From Bacillota bacterium (lineage in GTDB: Bacteria > Bacillota > UBA4882 > UBA8346): 14,481 nt of DNA. A program made the position numbers and the translations under genes. Location of the stretch: contig JAEYRX010000066.1 in the NCBI GenBank assembly GCA_023435225.1, positions 1 to 14,481 on the forward strand, given 5' to 3'. Below, one piece after another: positions 13,754 through 14,481 of this stretch. The stretch's first letter is position 1; every line of letters starts with the position of its first letter. Below the pieces are notes generated by a model. It saw only the letters and a program-made list of their open reading frames with translations, did not search any database and had not been told where the DNA came from.

Positions 13754-14481
13754 AGTAAGCGTCCACCTGTGCAGCCGTCTCCCGCCCTTCCGCAATGGCC
13801 CAGACGATGAGCGACGCGCCGCGCCGTGCGTCGCCGGCCACGAAAACGCCCGGCGCCGAGGTCTGACGCGTCACCGCGTCGGCCTGTACCCGGCCGCTCG
13901 CATCGCATGCGACGTCGAGCTGCGTGAACAGGTCGTGCTTCTCGGGGCCGGTGAAGCCCATGGCCAGCAGCAACAGGTCGACCTCTTCGCTGAACTCCGT
14001 GCCGGGAATCGGCTCGAACGCCATGCGACCGTTGCGCTGCACCTGCTCCACGCGCACGGCATGCAGGCGCTTCAGCACGCCGTCCTCGCCCTCGAGATGG
14101 GTGGTCATCACCGCGTAGTCGCGCACACCACCCTCTTCGTGCGCCGCCGAGACACGGTAGATGTTCGGCCAGAGCGGCCACGGATCCCCCGCACTGCGGC
14201 TGTCCGGCGGACGCTGCGCGATCTCGTACTGACGCACGCTCGCGGCCTGCTGCCGATGGGCGGTGCCGAGACAGTCGGCGCCGGTGTCGCCGCCACCGAG
14301 GATGATGACCCGCTTGCCGGTGGCGAGAATACGCTCGGCGTCGGGCACGGCGTCGCCGGCCACGACCCGGTTCTGCTGCTCGAGGTACGTCATCGCGTAG
14401 TGCACGCCCTGCAGGTCGGCGCCGGGCACCGTGAGCCCGCGCGGCTGCGTGGCACCCACGGCCAGACACACGGCGTCGAAC
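13737..14481 (-). CDS. gltD: Glutamate synthase small subunit, C-terminal fragment (5' end beyond window)
   Basis: The C-terminal 247 residues of the GltD family (FAD/NADPH-dependent; passes electrons from NADPH to the large subunit GltB, which makes glutamate from glutamine and 2-oxoglutarate). The frame is open to the window edge, so any start inside it is artificial. Visible are FDAVCLAVGATQPRGL, the NADPH-binding VIILGGGDTGADC (58-70 of the fragment), SAAHEEGG (111-118), LLLAMGFTGPE (170-180) and the FAD site GVFVAGDARRGASLIVWAIAEGRE (211-234). Codon use and GC content are completely unlike every other gene here and look proteobacterial. The last residues (about LMPNA) and stop are encoded by the heptamer repeat, so the true C-terminus is probably lost at the junction. 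Confidence 0.85.
   Translation of the reverse strand, partial: FDAVCLAVGATQPRGLTVPGADLQGVHYAMTYLEQQNRVVAGDAVPDAERILATGKRVIILGGGDTGADCLGTAHRQQAASVRQYEIAQRPPDSRSAGDPWPLWPNIYRVSAAHEEGGVRDYAVMTTHLEGEDGVLKRLHAVRVEQVQRNGRMAFEPIPGTEFSEEVDLLLLAMGFTGPEKHDLFTQLDVACDASGRVQADAVTRQTSAPGVFVAGDARRGASLIVWAIAEGRETAAQVDAYLMPNA
13754..14481. other. GC-rich segment, probably foreign or chimeric
   Basis: Composition jumps from AT-rich to strongly GC-rich within a few bases of the end of the heptamer repeat. The segment contains only the gltD fragment, with no transposase, integrase or att-like sequence at the join. The abrupt change at a tandem repeat, with no mobility genes, fits an assembly chimera better than recent transfer, though the sequence alone cannot exclude transfer. 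Confidence 0.7.

Noticed and set aside
13744..14469. 241-codon arginine-rich frame on the minus strand
   Set aside because: Typical alternate-frame artefact of GC-rich coding DNA; the gltD frame has clear FAD and NADPH motifs.

Overview
The first ~13.75 kb is AT-rich bacterial DNA with strong AGGAGG-type ribosome binding sites, short intrinsic terminators and ATGA gene overlaps. Gene content suggests an anaerobic Firmicutes-type bacterium: a tryptophan-family ECF transporter, a ferredoxin-linked indolepyruvate oxidoreductase and a monofunctional aspartokinase. A secretin gene, which implies an outer membrane, points to a diderm lineage (Limnochordia/Hydrogenispora, Halanaerobiia or Negativicutes-like); this placement is inference. 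The last ~0.73 kb (from about 13754) is very GC-rich and carries a proteobacterial-looking gltD fragment. It probably does not belong to the same genome.

Layout. 1-272: no convincing gene, a few small hairpins. 273-467: a SymE-like small protein (+). 535-568: terminator serving the leftward secretin gene 586-2895. 2896-3248: AT-rich divergent intergenic region full of inverted repeats. 3249-3393: a promoter, a run of 11-12 NAG triplets at 5-nt spacing, and a strong intrinsic terminator, together a candidate TRAP (tryptophan RNA-binding attenuation protein) attenuator. 3458-3555: a 98-bp palindromic mobile repeat. 3605-6773: TrpP-like S component followed by two ECF ATPases and the EcfT transmembrane protein. 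6972-9361: iorA and iorB, overlapping by ATGA. 9460-10770: phenylacetate-CoA ligase-like gene. 10771-10868: second copy of the 98-bp repeat, starting on the base after the ligase stop codon. 10949-12361: argH. 12520-13710: aspartokinase. 13716-13753: heptamer tandem repeat, then the GC-rich gltD fragment on the minus strand.

How the genes fit together. TrpP plus EcfA/EcfA'/EcfT would form a complete tryptophan importer. IorAB interconverts aryl pyruvates and aryl-acetyl-CoA, and the ligase activates aryl acetates to their CoA esters. This is either oxidation of imported aromatic amino acids or, with the AMP-forming ligase in its usual direction, salvage of aryl acetates into aromatic amino acids by reductive carboxylation. 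The candidate TRAP site ahead of trpP ties the importer to tryptophan availability and is the most interesting signal here.

A second theme is repeat biology: two ~95% identical MITE-like elements, and five intergenic or gene-end sites with tandem heptamers of unrelated sequence, some of which supply the last codons of genes.
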